A DNA stretch of 64,000 nt from Pseudoscleropodium purum (lineage: Eukaryota > Streptophyta > Bryopsida > Hypnales > Brachytheciaceae), in assembly GCA_963969395.1 (NCBI GenBank), contig OZ017802.1, positions 20,801,410-20,865,409 on the forward strand, written 5' to 3'. A program made the position numbers and the translations under genes. The notes beneath the pieces were generated by a model, which had not been told where the DNA came from, ran no database searches, and worked only from the letters and a program-made list of their open reading frames with translations. Within the stretch, counting starts at the first letter, position 1. Every line of letters starts with the position of its first letter. This document shows, one piece after another, positions 36,605-49,295 of this stretch.

Positions 36605-37840
36605 GGATATAAAATGTTTACAGCTAGCAAGGGCTCTAGATTTTAATCTTAAATGATTGACCAATACCTTGACTATCAACTAAAACTTATTTTATAACAA
36701 GCCTTCTATTGGAATTGTATAATGGATTGTGTAGCAACCTTCACACGCACTTGGTATAACATTGATCATCCATCCAAATCTTTTGATTTGATTATTTAAA
36801 TCCAACCCTAAGAGCCCACTTTGAACCATTTGAAAATTCATGCAAGTTCTATTAATTTTATATTTTGGAATTTTTGCATAAAACATCTATGAAGCTTCTA
36901 TTTACCATATTTTACGCATGAAGCTTTGTTGCACATCATTTGGTTATCCTAATAAGTATTACAATAGATAGAAGATTTTTTTCAATTTCAATGTCAAACC
37001 AAACAACTAAATACACTTATATCAATATATTAATTAATTTTATTTGATTGGATAGATTGATATCTATATTTATTTCTTAAAACATTCAATTTCAACTTAT
37101 GAGATGAAAGTAATGAGGAGTTTTATATTGTAGCAATAAAGATAGAAAAGCAAATGAAATTTTTTATTGTAACTATACAACTTTAAAAAAAATTTAAATA
37201 AAAAACCACATAAGATGTTTGTATTCTTTACTAAAATACTCTCATTGTGATTGGAATTGACAACTCTCAAATTCTTGTCAAAGATATTAGCAAATTTTTT
37301 TTCATCTAAGGTAGACATGTCAATCACTATATATGTAAAATTCAAATCCTTGTCCACAATATTATAGGAAATTGCAAGTTCTAAAACTTTGCATGATTAT
37401 TAAATGCTATGTTAAGATTCACTTCCAAAAAATGGTACACAAAAATATTTTCTCTTGAAAATTTCATTTCAACTTAAAGGTAACAAACCTAAAATCTAGT
37501 AAAAAAAAGCTTAAAGCCCTGCCGTGCATAGCATGTAGTGCCATAGGGGCTCAAAATTGCATTTCCATTGCGTTCCTTATATGACTACATGGTGTTCCCA
37601 CAACATTCCTATAGCATTCCTAATAAATCTTGTTTTGAAAGTTTATTTGGATGAACTTTCCATTTTTGGATGAAGGAGAAATGATAGTTCAATGTACTAC
37701 TTATTAGTTACAAGAACTGTGACAGCATGATTTCAAATTGAGTCTTTTAGGATTAACAATTTACAATCTCTCCAGAGTGAGTTCACATGATTGTACATTG
37801 ATGATATGTAAGTGTAAATGCTTGAATAATTTGAGTCTAT
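36605..37840. other. AT-rich spacer
   Basis: No supported gene or repeat structure. A Lys/Asn-rich frame on the - strand at 37097-37357 reflects base composition. Confidence 0.4.
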
Positions 37841-37849
37841 TCTTTAATC

Positions 37850-38570
37850 CCTAAATGCTCAAACTGCATTTTTTTGGCAACATAGCAATTTTGGGCAGCT
37901 CACTACAAATGGAGTTTTTATTTTTATTTTTTTGAAATTTTAACATGACATGTGTTTGAGGAGTAGCTTTAAGGCCCAAAATTTTTGACTACATGGTTAA
38001 AAAGTTATTGTATAATATGCATTTTCAATACTTTTCAGATAGCTCGGACAACAAAAGAAACTTCTTTAAAAATCATTTTTTTTAAAAATTAAAATTTGAA
38101 ATTAGTTCTCTAGATTTATATTTACTTGGAAAGCTTTGAATCATTTAATTTTGATTAATGAGTCAAAAGTTATGAGGAGTTTTAGTTTGTGGGAGTTTGT
38201 GGGTTGTTATTGAATCTCTACTTTAAGACAAACTTTGAAGTCCTTTATTAAATTCAATTTTCAATATTTTTGGAAAAATAAAATTTTAGATGTAGATTGT
38301 TTATTACAACAAAAAAACCATTGGGATTGGCATTTTCAATTCCATAAATAAATTGTTAACAATTTAGTATTTTCAATCATTTTTTTTTTTTTCTACTTAC
38401 TATTTTTTTCCTACATGTTGTATGATTCTAAATGATCTAAAATTTTTCAAGCATGTAGCCAACTTGATTTAAAGAATGAATTCAAAAAGTAACGACCACT
38501 TTGGACATTTTTTCATACAAACATGACCTTATGAAGTGCAGCTGTCTAGATTTTTGCTCAATGATGCTAG
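37850..38570. repeat. Dispersed AT-rich repeat (family R1), opposite orientation
   Basis: The reverse complement matches 21.48-22.53 kb over several hundred bases. At 38233-38240 it holds ctttgaag uninterrupted, the complement of the CTTCAAAG target used by the MITE at 22118, so it preserves the pre-insertion site. Confidence 0.7.
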
Positions 38571-39110
38571 CATGTGAGCCTCTAAGTAGTGAGCAAGGAT
38601 TGTGTGAGCCTAAATCCTAGAAATTTAGAACATGATGTAATTTTTTTCATTTTTTTGGTTTAAATAGTTAAAATACTAATTTTTTCATTAAAATTTATTA
38701 TATTTAGAGAAACATGACCTATTACCATGGAACCCATGATCGTGGATTTTAGATCAAGAAGCTTGGGAAGTTGGTACTATTGCATGTTTTGAAATTTATA
38801 TCAATCATATTCTAAAAGGTTGTCCAAGGTGGGCTAATCAACTGAGAGTACAAATAATTTAGAGGCAATTCTAAGGATGAAAGGTAGATGAATTCAATGA
38901 AAATATCATAGGATGTAGAATGTTGTGTATATAATAAAATATTCTTACACTATAGCAAGGAATAGATATTGAAATATGAATATAATATTTTACCATTCAA
39001 ATTTGGGGATTTTGAAGATAATATATTGGTACTAGTACGTATTTATTTTATATCATGCTAATACTTGTCAATTAATTTGTTCATTCACACATCTTGATGA
39101 TTCCAACACC
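38571..39110. other. AT-rich spacer
   Basis: Nothing supported beyond AT-rich background. Confidence 0.4.
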
Positions 39111-39117
39111 AACAAGT

Positions 39118-39337
39118 TGTTAGAACCATGCTTGGAACCCGGCGTGGATCCAGGAGTAGTTAGGATAACTGGCCGGCGGTTGGGCTAACTGCCGGTTGTG
39201 TGTGCTTAAAAGGCCAGTGAAGGAGTCTCCTCCTTCACTGGCCTTTTAAGCACACACAACCGGCAGTTAGCCCAACCGCCGGCCAGTTATCCTAACTACT
39301 CCTGGATCCACGCCGGGTTCCAAGCATGGTTCTAACA
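39118..39337. mobile_element. Foldback element: 108-bp perfect inverted repeat with 4-nt loop
   Basis: The left arm (39118-39225) and right arm (39230-39337) are complementary throughout by eye, with tctc between them. The arms are GC-rich against an AT-rich background and contain aacccggcgtggatccagg and ggccggcggttgggctaact. There is no coding frame. Only a weak acaag repeat is seen at the flanks (39112-39116, 39337-39341). It could be a young foldback transposon or a hairpin RNA locus. Confidence 0.85.
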
Positions 39338-39375
39338 CAAGCACTTTCTTAACTTCATCCAAAAGGAGAATAAAA

Positions 39376-39528
39376 CATGGTTGTCACATTGGAGAGATTA
39401 CTATTCATTTCACGTCCTATAGGACAAGTTACTATTCATTAGATGTACGTCTTAAGTACATTTGATGAATAGTAACTTGTCTTATAGGACGTGAAATGAA
39501 TAGTAATCTCTCCAATGTGACAACCATG
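39376..39528. mobile_element. Foldback MITE, 153 bp, with 8-bp target duplication
   Basis: It starts CATGGTTGTCACATTGG and ends with the complement. The arms pair nearly perfectly to the centre at 39452, with a few G-T or mismatched positions. GAATAAAA flanks it directly on both sides (39368-39375 and 39529-39536), an 8-bp duplication that suggests a hAT-type insertion. It is non-coding. Confidence 0.85.
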
Positions 39529-39536
39529 GAATAAAA

Positions 39537-41830
39537 GCATGGATGAAAATGTCTATCTCATCTTCTAGTTTGCAGTCTAAATAATGAAAGATGTAATAAA
39601 GGTGTTTGCAGTTTTTGTAAATGCCATACTTTCTAATGGAAGTTCATTCATACTTCTATAATGAAGACAAATATGTAAAGAAAAACTACAAAGTATGATG
39701 TTATGGACCTTTTGGTTAAGGTTAGTCTCAGACAAAAGTGTAATAATAGTACTAAGTCCAAGGCAGAAAAGAAAGTTCACTTTAGTCATACTTGTAGTAA
39801 CATTCCTTGCACTTTTCCACTGATTGTGGTGATTTTTAATGGGTGCCTTATTGCTTTGGCAAACTTAATTACCATTTCAAATGGAGGAAATTCTTTGTGT
39901 ATGTGCTAGTAAGTCAAGAATAAGTCCACAACACAATTCAAATACCTAAAATAAAGTAAATAAACGTCGAGGTGACATTTGATTGGTAGACTATAGGTAG
40001 AATCCAACATTTTGAAGCTTAGTGATTTTAGTACATGTAAGATTGAGATGATTGAGTAAAAACATGCCAGACTTTGGAGATCTCAAGTTGGGTAAGAATA
40101 CGGAAAAGCTTAAATTCCATGACGTATCGTGCAATTTGATTTGTACGAAACCAAAAATTGGCTTAATTAGAACTATTGTGCCGTCATTCTTATGCTTCTA
40201 CCTTTTGTAAGTAGAGGCAACAATAAAAATTTTATGCCTAACAATCAATAGCTTGCATTTGGCCTATATGCACTTTTAAATGGTATGATATTGTTTCCTT
40301 GAATTGTATGAAATTCTCACCATATATCATTCCAATGTATTGCAATTCAATTCTACCACAAATCATATATAAGGCATGACCATATTAAACTCCTCAAATG
40401 TACAGTCTCGAGTTGCAGTCTAGCAATGACCAATTTAGTTTGAACCCAAGGATGAGAGAATTTAACCTTGTTTGGGGTGATGAGAATTGCCTTCAAAATC
40501 AATTAGAAGATCCAATTTCTTTTTGTTGAACCCGAATACCTTTTCCATCTCTAAATGTGGAATTCAAGTGTAGATGTCTTCCACTCTAGGCATCTCACTA
40601 AAGGCATTTGCAATTTTTTCCTATCTTCACATGACATAAACTCTCTTCAATTTCAAATCCTTTTTAGAGGGACCTTTTCTAAAAAGGCCCCTACAAAGGT
40701 AATCCATATAGTTGGTCGTTTGCATGAAGGCTCAAACCTAGTCATTACATGTGGCAACTAACATATTAGACTTACATTTCCCAAAGGTTTGCATCCATTT
40801 GTAGTGCATTGTTTTTTTGAGGTTGCACATTGGGACATTTGCTAGTTTTTCTATTGTCAATTTTTGCAAAGATGATGAATGAAGTCATTATTCAAATAGT
40901 TTGTAATTTAGAGTTTTGGATAAGAAATAGGAAAAAGAAAAGATGTTAAAGGTAATATCGTTTCTATGAATCCACCCCACTAATGTATTGAAAGTACCGG
41001 ACTGTAATCCAATCTTTTAGTAAGTTCATGAATTGTTGGTATTCATGCAGTTTTAGAGGAGTACTACCAACCTTTCATTTCTAAATACATCTTGTTCACT
41101 TCAAACATTTATATTGCATACTTATACTATATGTAGAGTCAGATATGTTGGTTTAAGATTTTTTTGTTGATTAGCTTCTCTGCAAGCTTGTACATATTTG
41201 TTGCCGAATGAAACAAGCAAGTCTTTTCATATTCTACCATTGGAACAAATGAGTCTCCTGACCTATACACAATTTGAATTGCATTAAAGTTGGCTTGAGC
41301 ACTATCACATACGAATCCTTTGAAGGTTGGACTCAACATCCTTTTTTCTACAATGACTTAGTTATGACAACGTAAAAAATGGTCTAGTCTAAACTGCCCT
41401 AAGTAGTCTGCATATTACGAATGGCAATAGTCATGACTTTGCAATAAGTGTAGGACTTCAAAGACATGACAAGTGATAGTTGTTCATGATTTTGCCTTTT
41501 TCACATGATCAAATATGACAAAGCAATTTTCAAGGTTGCTAGTTGGTTGCATTTGGCGTACAAGATCAATTCCACCCCCAATTCCATTGACAATTATGTT
41601 AACAAATACCATATTTGGATAACTAGTTTGGATTGATTATACTTAAAAAATAATTACCATTTTTTTTGTTGAATTGAGAACCAAAAATTTGAATTTACAA
41701 AAAAATATAAAGATAGATTTCCAAAAATCCAAAGAAGCCAATAACAATTCATTGAACCATATATTAAATATCATCTAACCATCTACTACCAAGAATTTTT
41801 TTGATGGTTAAATGAAAGAATTACTTCATT
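39537..41830. other. Spacer with decayed transposon-like text
   Basis: Fragments between 39.6 and 41.6 kb have mildly coding-like composition on both strands, but frames break within 70 codons and no domain is recognisable. They are best read as old, mutated transposon sequence. Confidence 0.4.
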
Positions 41831-41834
41831 AACA

Positions 41835-42445
41835 TTTAATGAGATTGAAGGATTGAGAGATCATTTTTATAATGAAATCTATTGTTTGCCATGAATCTTT
41901 AAAAGGTATGGGACAATTTGAAGATGAGAGCTTGACCACTCATTGTCACAATATAAGAATTGTGTTCAGTGTCAAACTTCAGACCTCATTTTGGCACAAT
42001 AGAATGACTTTTTTCAAAAAAAATTGGTTGAGAAAAGTTGGAAAATCAAGCTCAATTTCATCTCCAAAAATTTATTTAAGATTTTGAGTCTTGAAAAGAA
42101 AGTTATGGGCAAAATTTAGAGAGAATGTTTGAAAATGTCAAAGAAATTGTCCCTTCCAACCCCTCTTTGAATTTTGTCCATAACTTACTTTTCAAGACTT
42201 GAAATATCAAATGAATTTTTAGAGATGAAATTTAATCTGATTTTCAAACTTTTTTTAGTCCAAAATTTAAAAAAATAAGTTATTCTACTATGCAAAAATG
42301 AGGTCCAAAGTTCTATATTGAACACAATTCCTACTTTTAACTTAACTAGGTATGAGTAGTTGAGCTTTTGGTAATCCTAATTTACATATCCCACATGTGT
42401 TGTTTTGCCTCCTACCACCCCACTTATATAAAAAGCTTGTCTTCT
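41835..42445. repeat. Dispersed foldback repeat, copy 3
   Basis: Same family as 17.5 and 24.2 kb. The inverted-repeat core is about 41979-42306 (gacctcattttggcacaatag against ctatgcaaaaatgaggtc). The upstream block atttgaagatgagagcttgacc and the downstream block catatcccacatgtgttgtttt are shared with the other copies. Confidence 0.8.
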
Positions 42446-42479
42446 CCTCTACAATCACTCAAAACGAGTGGCTTTAGAT

Positions 42480-43125
42480 TCTGCATGGTGAAAACTTGAA
42501 AATTTATGGGCCTTCCTAAATTCTAGCGGTCAATGGCCATGGTTTGGAAGATTCAAATTTGTTAGGAGCATATGCAAGAATTTGGTCAAATGCTGAAAAT
42601 TTTGGGCCTTCCTGGACCTTAGCCATTAATAGCTATGATTTTGGAGATTCAAATTTACTTTAAGCATAAGCAAGAATTTGATCAAATACTTATAATTTTT
42701 GGAACTTTTCTAGAACCTAGTCGTTAACAACCACAGTTTAGAGAATTCAAATTTGTTTGCAACATTCGTAAGGATTTGGTCAAATATTTGAAATTTTTTT
42801 AGACCTTCCTAGATCACAACCATTAATGACCACTGTTTTGAGGATTTAAATTTATTTGCAACATATGTGAAACTTTGGCTCAAATGCAAAATTCTTTTTG
42901 CCTTCCAAGTGTACAACCGTTGACAACTACAATTTTGGGGATTCAAATTTGCTTGTAGCTTATGCAAGAATTTGGCCAAATGCTGAAATTTTTTTGGCCT
43001 TCCCAATGCACATCTGTTAATAGCCACGATTTGGAGGATTCTAATTTACTTACAACATATGCTAGAATGTGGTCAAATACTAAAAATTTTGGGCCTTTTT
43101 ACTGCATAGCCATTAACAACTACTA
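42480..43125. repeat. Tandem array, about 97-bp unit, seven diverged copies
   Basis: Each unit has a ggccttcct-like block, agccattaatagcca, attttggagattcaaattt and gcaagaatttggtcaaat. Successive ggccttcc blocks fall near 42507, 42602, 42700, 42800, 42895, 42993 and 43091. The frames over the array are artefacts. Confidence 0.85.
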
Positions 43126-44410
43126 TATTGAATTACATGTTGTACAATACATACAATATACACATTCTAGAATTTTTTCAATCTTGATTTAAACATGACT
43201 TTAGAGATGTTGACACAAGGATATCCATAAGCACAAAGATTACTTAGATGCTCTACTTCAACTTCTTTCTAAAGATCAATTAGTATTATAATTGCATGGC
43301 TCTTTAAAGAAAGAGATTGTGAATACTTCTTCTTGTCTTGAAAGCTTGAGGTATCAACTAAGGGAAAAATAAAAAATCAATATTCCTTTATCTTATATGA
43401 TTTCTTTGTTGGTTGTTAAGTCTTTTCTAAAGAATGATGCCCTGAATCTAGTTGCACATTTTGTTACTTATGGTTATATAGAAGGAAATGGAGTTCTCTA
43501 TGTAGACTTGGAGAATAATAAAGGGAAGATAGTAGATGTGTCAAATAATATTAATTATTAAATTGTGAAGTGCCAATTGGGTGTGAATAAATGTTGCTTT
43601 TGAGATAAAATTGAAAAATGACAAAAATCTTAAAGTTTTTCTAGCAAGATGTTTATGGTGTAAAATGGCAATTATTGTTTGCAAGCATGGTTGCCTATTA
43701 TCAATTATGATTATGTAGACAACTTCATTTGGCATTATATTGTTGAAAGTACGGTTTTAGAGGTCAAGGGTACATTGCAACTATATTGGTAGCATTACAT
43801 AATGTCAATTGATAATTATTTATATTTCATTATTATTATTTTTATTTATTTCCATTTTTTGTTTCTTTTGTTAACTTCTAAAACTTTTTTGGTTTGGATT
43901 ATTTGGTTAGATCATCCTTGTTGATCTTAAAACCAAATCTTCCAATCTAAAACAATAGAGCTAAAAATTTTGAAAGAGAGAACTATCAAGGAATTCTGAG
44001 CAACATCTAGTGGAAAACGTAACATGATGCTTTAATAACATTTTTAACTACACATAGCAAAATGAAGCAATGCACAATTATAACTTGTTGAGAATAGTTT
44101 AAGGAATATCGGAAATATACAGATCTGTTCTTGCACCTAATTGAATACCCTAAATCCTAAAGTCCAAGTTCTCAGTAGGAATCATGGAGCACTTGGAACT
44201 TGACCATCATTCAAAGTTCAAATGCAATGGGCTTTGAAATCGTGCACTTCCTGAAATGTAAAGTATTGGTACATTATTGATACAATGAAAAAGCAATATA
44301 TACAAATAGTGGACATTTCAGGAAGTTCACAATTTTAGAGCTTGGTTGCTTTATGGACCTTTTACCTTAGTTGTGTGTATCTTTTAACCATTTAAATGGT
44401 AATGTAACAA
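43126..44410. other. AT-rich spacer with decayed transposon text
   Basis: 43.2-43.8 kb has weakly coding-like composition without a continuous frame. Nothing nameable. Confidence 0.4.
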
Positions 44411-44414
44411 AATC

Positions 44415-45368
44415 TAATGGGCAATAATTGAAAATTCATGTAGTATTTAACGCCTCTCAGAGATTAGAATTTACTAAGTAGAAATTCAAGCTTTCATATA
44501 TTAAATTCCATGATATTTGTAAATTTGGGCCACTAATGGACACATCTCATTTCATTCCTAATTTTCTTTTATTCACATGAAGATGAAATTTTAATGGACA
44601 AGAATTCGAAATTCATATGGAATCTAATGCTTAAGACTAATTCCAACTTCTTAAATAGAAATTTAAGCCTTCATGTACAAAATTCCATGACATTTTCAAA
44701 TGCGGCCCATTAAAGTACAATGTCATTTCATTCCCAATTTATTTTAATTCACGTGAAGATGAATTTTCATATGGGCAAGAATTGGAAATTCACGTGGCAT
44801 CTAACGCTAATACTAATTGCAACTTTCTGAATTGAAAGTTAAGCCTTCATGTTCAAAATTGCATGACATTTTCAAATGAGGACCTTTTAAGTACAATGCC
44901 ATTTTATTTCCGATTTATTTTAACTCATGTGAAGATGAATTTTCAAATGGGCAAGAATTGAAAATTTCATGACATTTTCAAATGTGGACCATTAAAGTAG
45001 AGCAACCATTTCATCCCCAATTCATTTTAATTCATATGAAGATGAATTTCTAAATGGGCAAAAATTGAAAATTCATATGAAATCTAATGCACAAGACTAA
45101 TTACAACTTCCTTAATAGAAATATAAGCATTCAGGTACAAAATTCCATGACATTTTTAAATTTAGGCCATTAAAGTACAGGGCCATTTCATTCCCAATTT
45201 TATTCAATTCATGTGAAGATGAATTTCTAAATGGGCAAGAATTAAAATTCATGTAAAATATAATGCCTTAGATTAATCCCAAATTCCTATGTAAAAATTT
45301 AAGCATTCATTTACAAAATTGCATGACATTTTCAAATGTGAACCTTTTAAGTACAGTGCTCATTTCAT
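44415..45368. repeat. Tandem satellite, about 178-bp unit, five copies plus one truncated
   Basis: Units start with gggcaagaattgaaaattcat or variants near 44418, 44595, 44774, 44945 (about 107 bp only), 45052 and 45230. Each carries cattttcaaatg, cattaaagtaca, ttcattcccaattt and catgtgaagatgaattt. Confidence 0.85.
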
Positions 45369-46019
45369 GAAATGCTCTTCTAATGCATGATGATCTTCTG
45401 CATTCAAATATTTCATCGGCTTTAAATTGACTACGTATGTTATGTATATCAAAACCTCACCATGTTTAGAATTTATGATGTAGATTTACCTTAAATGTAG
45501 ATATAAATATGAATATCGAAATTAAAAAGCATAAACAATGAAAAGAATAATAAAAAGTTTTGAAAACAAATGGACTCCACAAATACACAAATATATAAAT
45601 GAATATATATAATACTATTTGTCTTAGTTATACTCATCCAAAAAAGAGGTTTAGAGAATAAAAAATAAAAAAGATAAAAAAAAAGGATCATATAGAAGTT
45701 ACAATATTAAGTGAAAAATAAAAGCGGGCGGATAAAGAAAAGTATTTAGATTGAAAATCTCAAAGGCACTAGTTGCAAATAAATTTTCAATTTCAATTTG
45801 AACTTGAGCATTGATTAATGAGACATTTGTATCATTGAAATTGCCTATGAAAGTTCAAAAAAAGAATTGTTGTATTTTATCCAATCAAAACTACTAAAAT
45901 CATCGACAAAATGTTAAATTAATTCATGAGAAAATTTAAAAGCACAAGTTGCAAGTTTATTTTTCAACTTGAAATTGACCTTCAGCACTAACAAATGTTA
46001 CATTTGGCTCATTGAAGTT
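45369..46019. other. AT-rich spacer between satellite blocks
   Basis: Includes an AT microsatellite-like stretch (45590-45615) and an A-rich run (45660-45690). No gene. Confidence 0.4.
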
Positions 46020-46620
46020 GCCTATGGTGAGGGGCCAAAATTTGAAAAATCAAATTAGATTTGACCATCTATCTTATTCTACTTCATTTAGCCTAAAAAT
46101 GAACATAAATCACAACATATCATCCTCTATTAAATTATATACTGTATTTAATGTGACCAAGTCATTCAAATCTCATTATCTACATGTAAAAAAAAATACA
46201 AGTAATATGCATAAGTTATAAAATATTCCAATATCTCCTCTATGAAAAATCATTCTAAATATTGGATTCATAGAAAGCATAATTTAGATTTAAAATTGGA
46301 TCACTATTTATACTTGTAAGGTAAAAATCCTAAATATTAAATGTACTTGTAGAGAGCCCATGAGGCTATGATGAGGGCCACACTAGAGCAAATCAAATTT
46401 GATTTGACCATCTATGTTGCTTTTTTGAATTTATCCCCCAAATGAGCATCTATGATTGAAGTATTATCTATTCAATTTTTTATTGTACTTATCAAGACCA
46501 ACTCATTCAAATCTCAGTACCTCTACGTCAAAAAAAAATACAAGTAACATGCACAAGTTATAAGAAATTCTAAAATCTCCATACCAAAAATCATAAAAAA
46601 AAATAGTAGATTGATTGAAT
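46020..46620. repeat. Direct duplication, about 350-bp period
   Basis: The block atttgaccatctat ... aagtcattcaaatctca ... aaaaaaatacaagtaa ... gcataagttata at about 46043-46225 recurs at about 46390-46565 with moderate divergence. The spacing is close to two satellite periods. Confidence 0.75.
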
Positions 46621-46729
46621 GTCTAACTTGCTTTCAAAACCTTATGATCTCTTAAACTTTAAACCAAAAAATTCTAAAGTAATAAATGTACTAGTAAATA
46701 TGCATTGCCATTGCTAGCCCATATAGTAT

Positions 46730-47065
46730 TTGACAATTTTAATAGAATCTAATTATGTAGAAATTACATGACACTTTTTAAAGTGTTCTTTTAAAATACA
46801 GTAGGTGCTATATTTTGTTGTTCTTAATTGTTTAAATTTGTATTGTAAATAGTTGCATAAATTCCTTGTGATCATGAATTCAAAGAACTGAAAACATTTA
46901 TAACCTAATCCACAATTTTAATTAATAAAATTATGTAGAAATTGAATGACACTCTTCAAAGTAATCTTTAAAAGTCTAATGGGCGATGTATTTCACTGTA
47001 TTTAAGTGTTTTTAGTATTGTAAATAGTTGCATAAATTCAATGTGACCATGAATTCATAATCTTG
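46730..47065. repeat. Tandem duplication, about 179-bp period
   Basis: Two copies share aattatgtagaaatt, atgacact, attgtaaatagttgcataaatt and gaccatgaattca, with starts near 46736 and 46915. The core resembles the 44.4-45.4 kb satellite. Confidence 0.75.
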
Positions 47066-47089
47066 GAACTTATACATATAATTTTTCCA

Positions 47090-48150
47090 GGCATCCAAAT
47101 GGCCCTTGTATTTCCTTTTATTAGGTGGTTCTTTTAAAGAAAATTTGTGATCAAAATCCCAATTTCATAATCTTTCTAAAAATCTTAACTTTTGAAAAAA
47201 GATATAAATTTTGGTAATTAGGTACCTAAAAAAAATTGAAAAATATACATGTATAGTTCATTCCTTGAAAAATAATGATTCATGTGTTTAAGGTTATTAT
47301 GTGGTGCCCTTAATACAACCTATAAATTAATTCAAATTTCATGAGGTTTATTTAAAGTTGAAACATGTGGAAAGACATTTAAGCAATTTAAATTTGGTGT
47401 GGAAAAATATTGGAATTTATATGTGTTATTTTTATGTTCTCCCAAACAACCCATTTGTTTAATTTTGTAACATGGATTTCTTAAATATAGCCCATGATTT
47501 ATTTCAAATCTCATGAGCTTTTTAAAAATCCTTACATGTGGAAAACTCTATGACAATTTAAATTCTGTGAAGGAAAAATAAATTGGAAGTTACATGTGTA
47601 CTTTTTTTCATCAAAAAATGACCCATTTGTTTCATTTTTGATACAATGTGTGATTAATTTCAAATCCCATGTTCTTTCTAAAAATGCTAACAAATAAAAA
47701 AGCATATGATAATTTATATTTGGTGTAAAAAAAAGAATTGGAATATGCATGTATAATTTGTTTGGGCACCCAAATGACCCATATGGCATATGTTTAATTT
47801 TACAAGATGGTTTTTTAAAATAAAGTTGTTCATTAAATTCAAATCTCATGAATTTCTTAAGAATGCTAATGTGAAGGAAAGTTTATGAAAACTTAAAATT
47901 TGGTGTAAAAAAAAAATTAGAACTTATATGTGGGGTTTTTTCATGCACCCAAATGACCCATGTATTTAATTATATAATAACAAAGTTTTATAAAATACAG
48001 CTTGTGATTCAATTCAAATCTTATAAATTTTTTGAAAACACTAATGTGTGGAGATATATAATGAAAAATTTAATTTTGGTGTTAAAAAAATTTGGAACTC
48101 ATATGTGTATTTTTTCATGCACACAAATGACCCATGTGTTTAAACTCAAA
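47090..48150. repeat. Tandem satellite, about 176-bp unit, about six copies
   Basis: Units carry cacccaaatgacccatgt, attcaaatctcatga, aaatgctaatgtg and aatttggtgtaaaaaaaa. Clear unit boundaries are near 47440, 47618, 47769, 47947 and 48122; one earlier unit is badly diverged. The Asn/Phe-rich frames across it are artefacts. Confidence 0.8.
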
Positions 48151-48853
48151 TAACAAACCCACCGGTCTAGCATTCAAGGATTAAGTCCAATGCAAAGACT
48201 TGCGTTGTGTTGTGTTTTTTGACCTCCAAGAAGTAAGTGAATTTAGTAACTAATGGAGTATACACTATTGATAATATATTGAAGTTTAATTCAAATTTTT
48301 AATTAAATTTGAACATTGGAAGTATAGAAAAAGTTAGGTAGAGGTTTGAAGTTGATCATGAATTCATGCAACTTTCAAAGTTGCATGAAAAAACAAGTTT
48401 GGATGATTTTCCACTAGATTAGTACAATAGTAACCTTGCAAATCCAATTCAAAGCTAGCCTTCCAATTCGAGTGTTTTCTAATCCATTTTGTCTAATTTT
48501 TTAGTTGAACAATTCAATTTGATTAATGATTATGCTCAATATCTTAATTACAAGAAAGAAGTTTGTAAAACAAAACTATCAATCATATCAGTTACTCATG
48601 TAAATCTGCCCATGCATATACACCATCATACCTTCACAAAGTGTCTATTGTAACAATATATGGCAACTATTTGAGCACTATCCTTAAGGCAATTTGAAGA
48701 ATTCAGTATTTAGCAATTATAGCTTACCATACATTACAACATATATTCAATGCAACAAATTTTTTAATTTAAAAAAAATCAATGTATAATGAAGAAATAT
48801 ATTTTATTATCTACAATGAGTGTAGATAATAGAAATCTTAAATTATTTTATGT
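48151..48853. other. AT-rich spacer
   Basis: No supported feature. It ends at the ACTAT target duplication of the next element. Confidence 0.4.
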
Positions 48854-49113
48854 ACTATTGTCGCAGCTTAAAATTTTGATTTTCTTAGTATACACCAAAA
48901 TAGGAACGGAAACTAGTCATTAGCTAACCGGATCCAATTAGGTGGAGAAGGAAAACTCAAAATTAGCACGGAATGTGAAGTAGTGGGCCTCTTGGATCTA
49001 ATCCGGTCAGGAGTAACTAACGACGGAAACGGAATGTAACACGGATTAGGTCTAGGACCGGATTATGATGGTAAACCGGATTCATGATGACAAACCGGAA
49101 AGGGTCCAGGGAG

Positions 49114-49120
49114 TATAAAA
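49114..49120 (+). promoter_or_regulatory. TATA box upstream of the element's ORF
   Basis: TATAAAA in a GC-richer context, about 180 bp before the ORF ATG at 49296. This spacing fits a transcription start near 49145 and a leader of about 150 nt. Confidence 0.6.
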
Positions 49121-49295
49121 GGAGGAGCTTTCATTGTTGCACCCCCTTTTAGAAACTCGACCTTGAGCGTGCGCGGTTGAGTTTTTGGCGTTTGTGCGTT
49201 TGTGTTCTGTTCGTTTTGATTCCGGTTGAGATCGGAGAGAGAACGTGAGGAACGGGACATGCGGCTAGGAGAGAGTGAGATAGATTGGAGAGGGA

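Noticed and set aside
36326..36679. Four overlapping open frames around 36.4-36.6 kb
   Set aside because: They coincide with a 213-bp hAT MITE whose GGACG repeats lack stop codons. No domain.
39109..39345. Target duplication for the 108-bp-arm foldback
   Set aside because: Only acaag matches near both ends and it does not abut the arms symmetrically, so it was not called.
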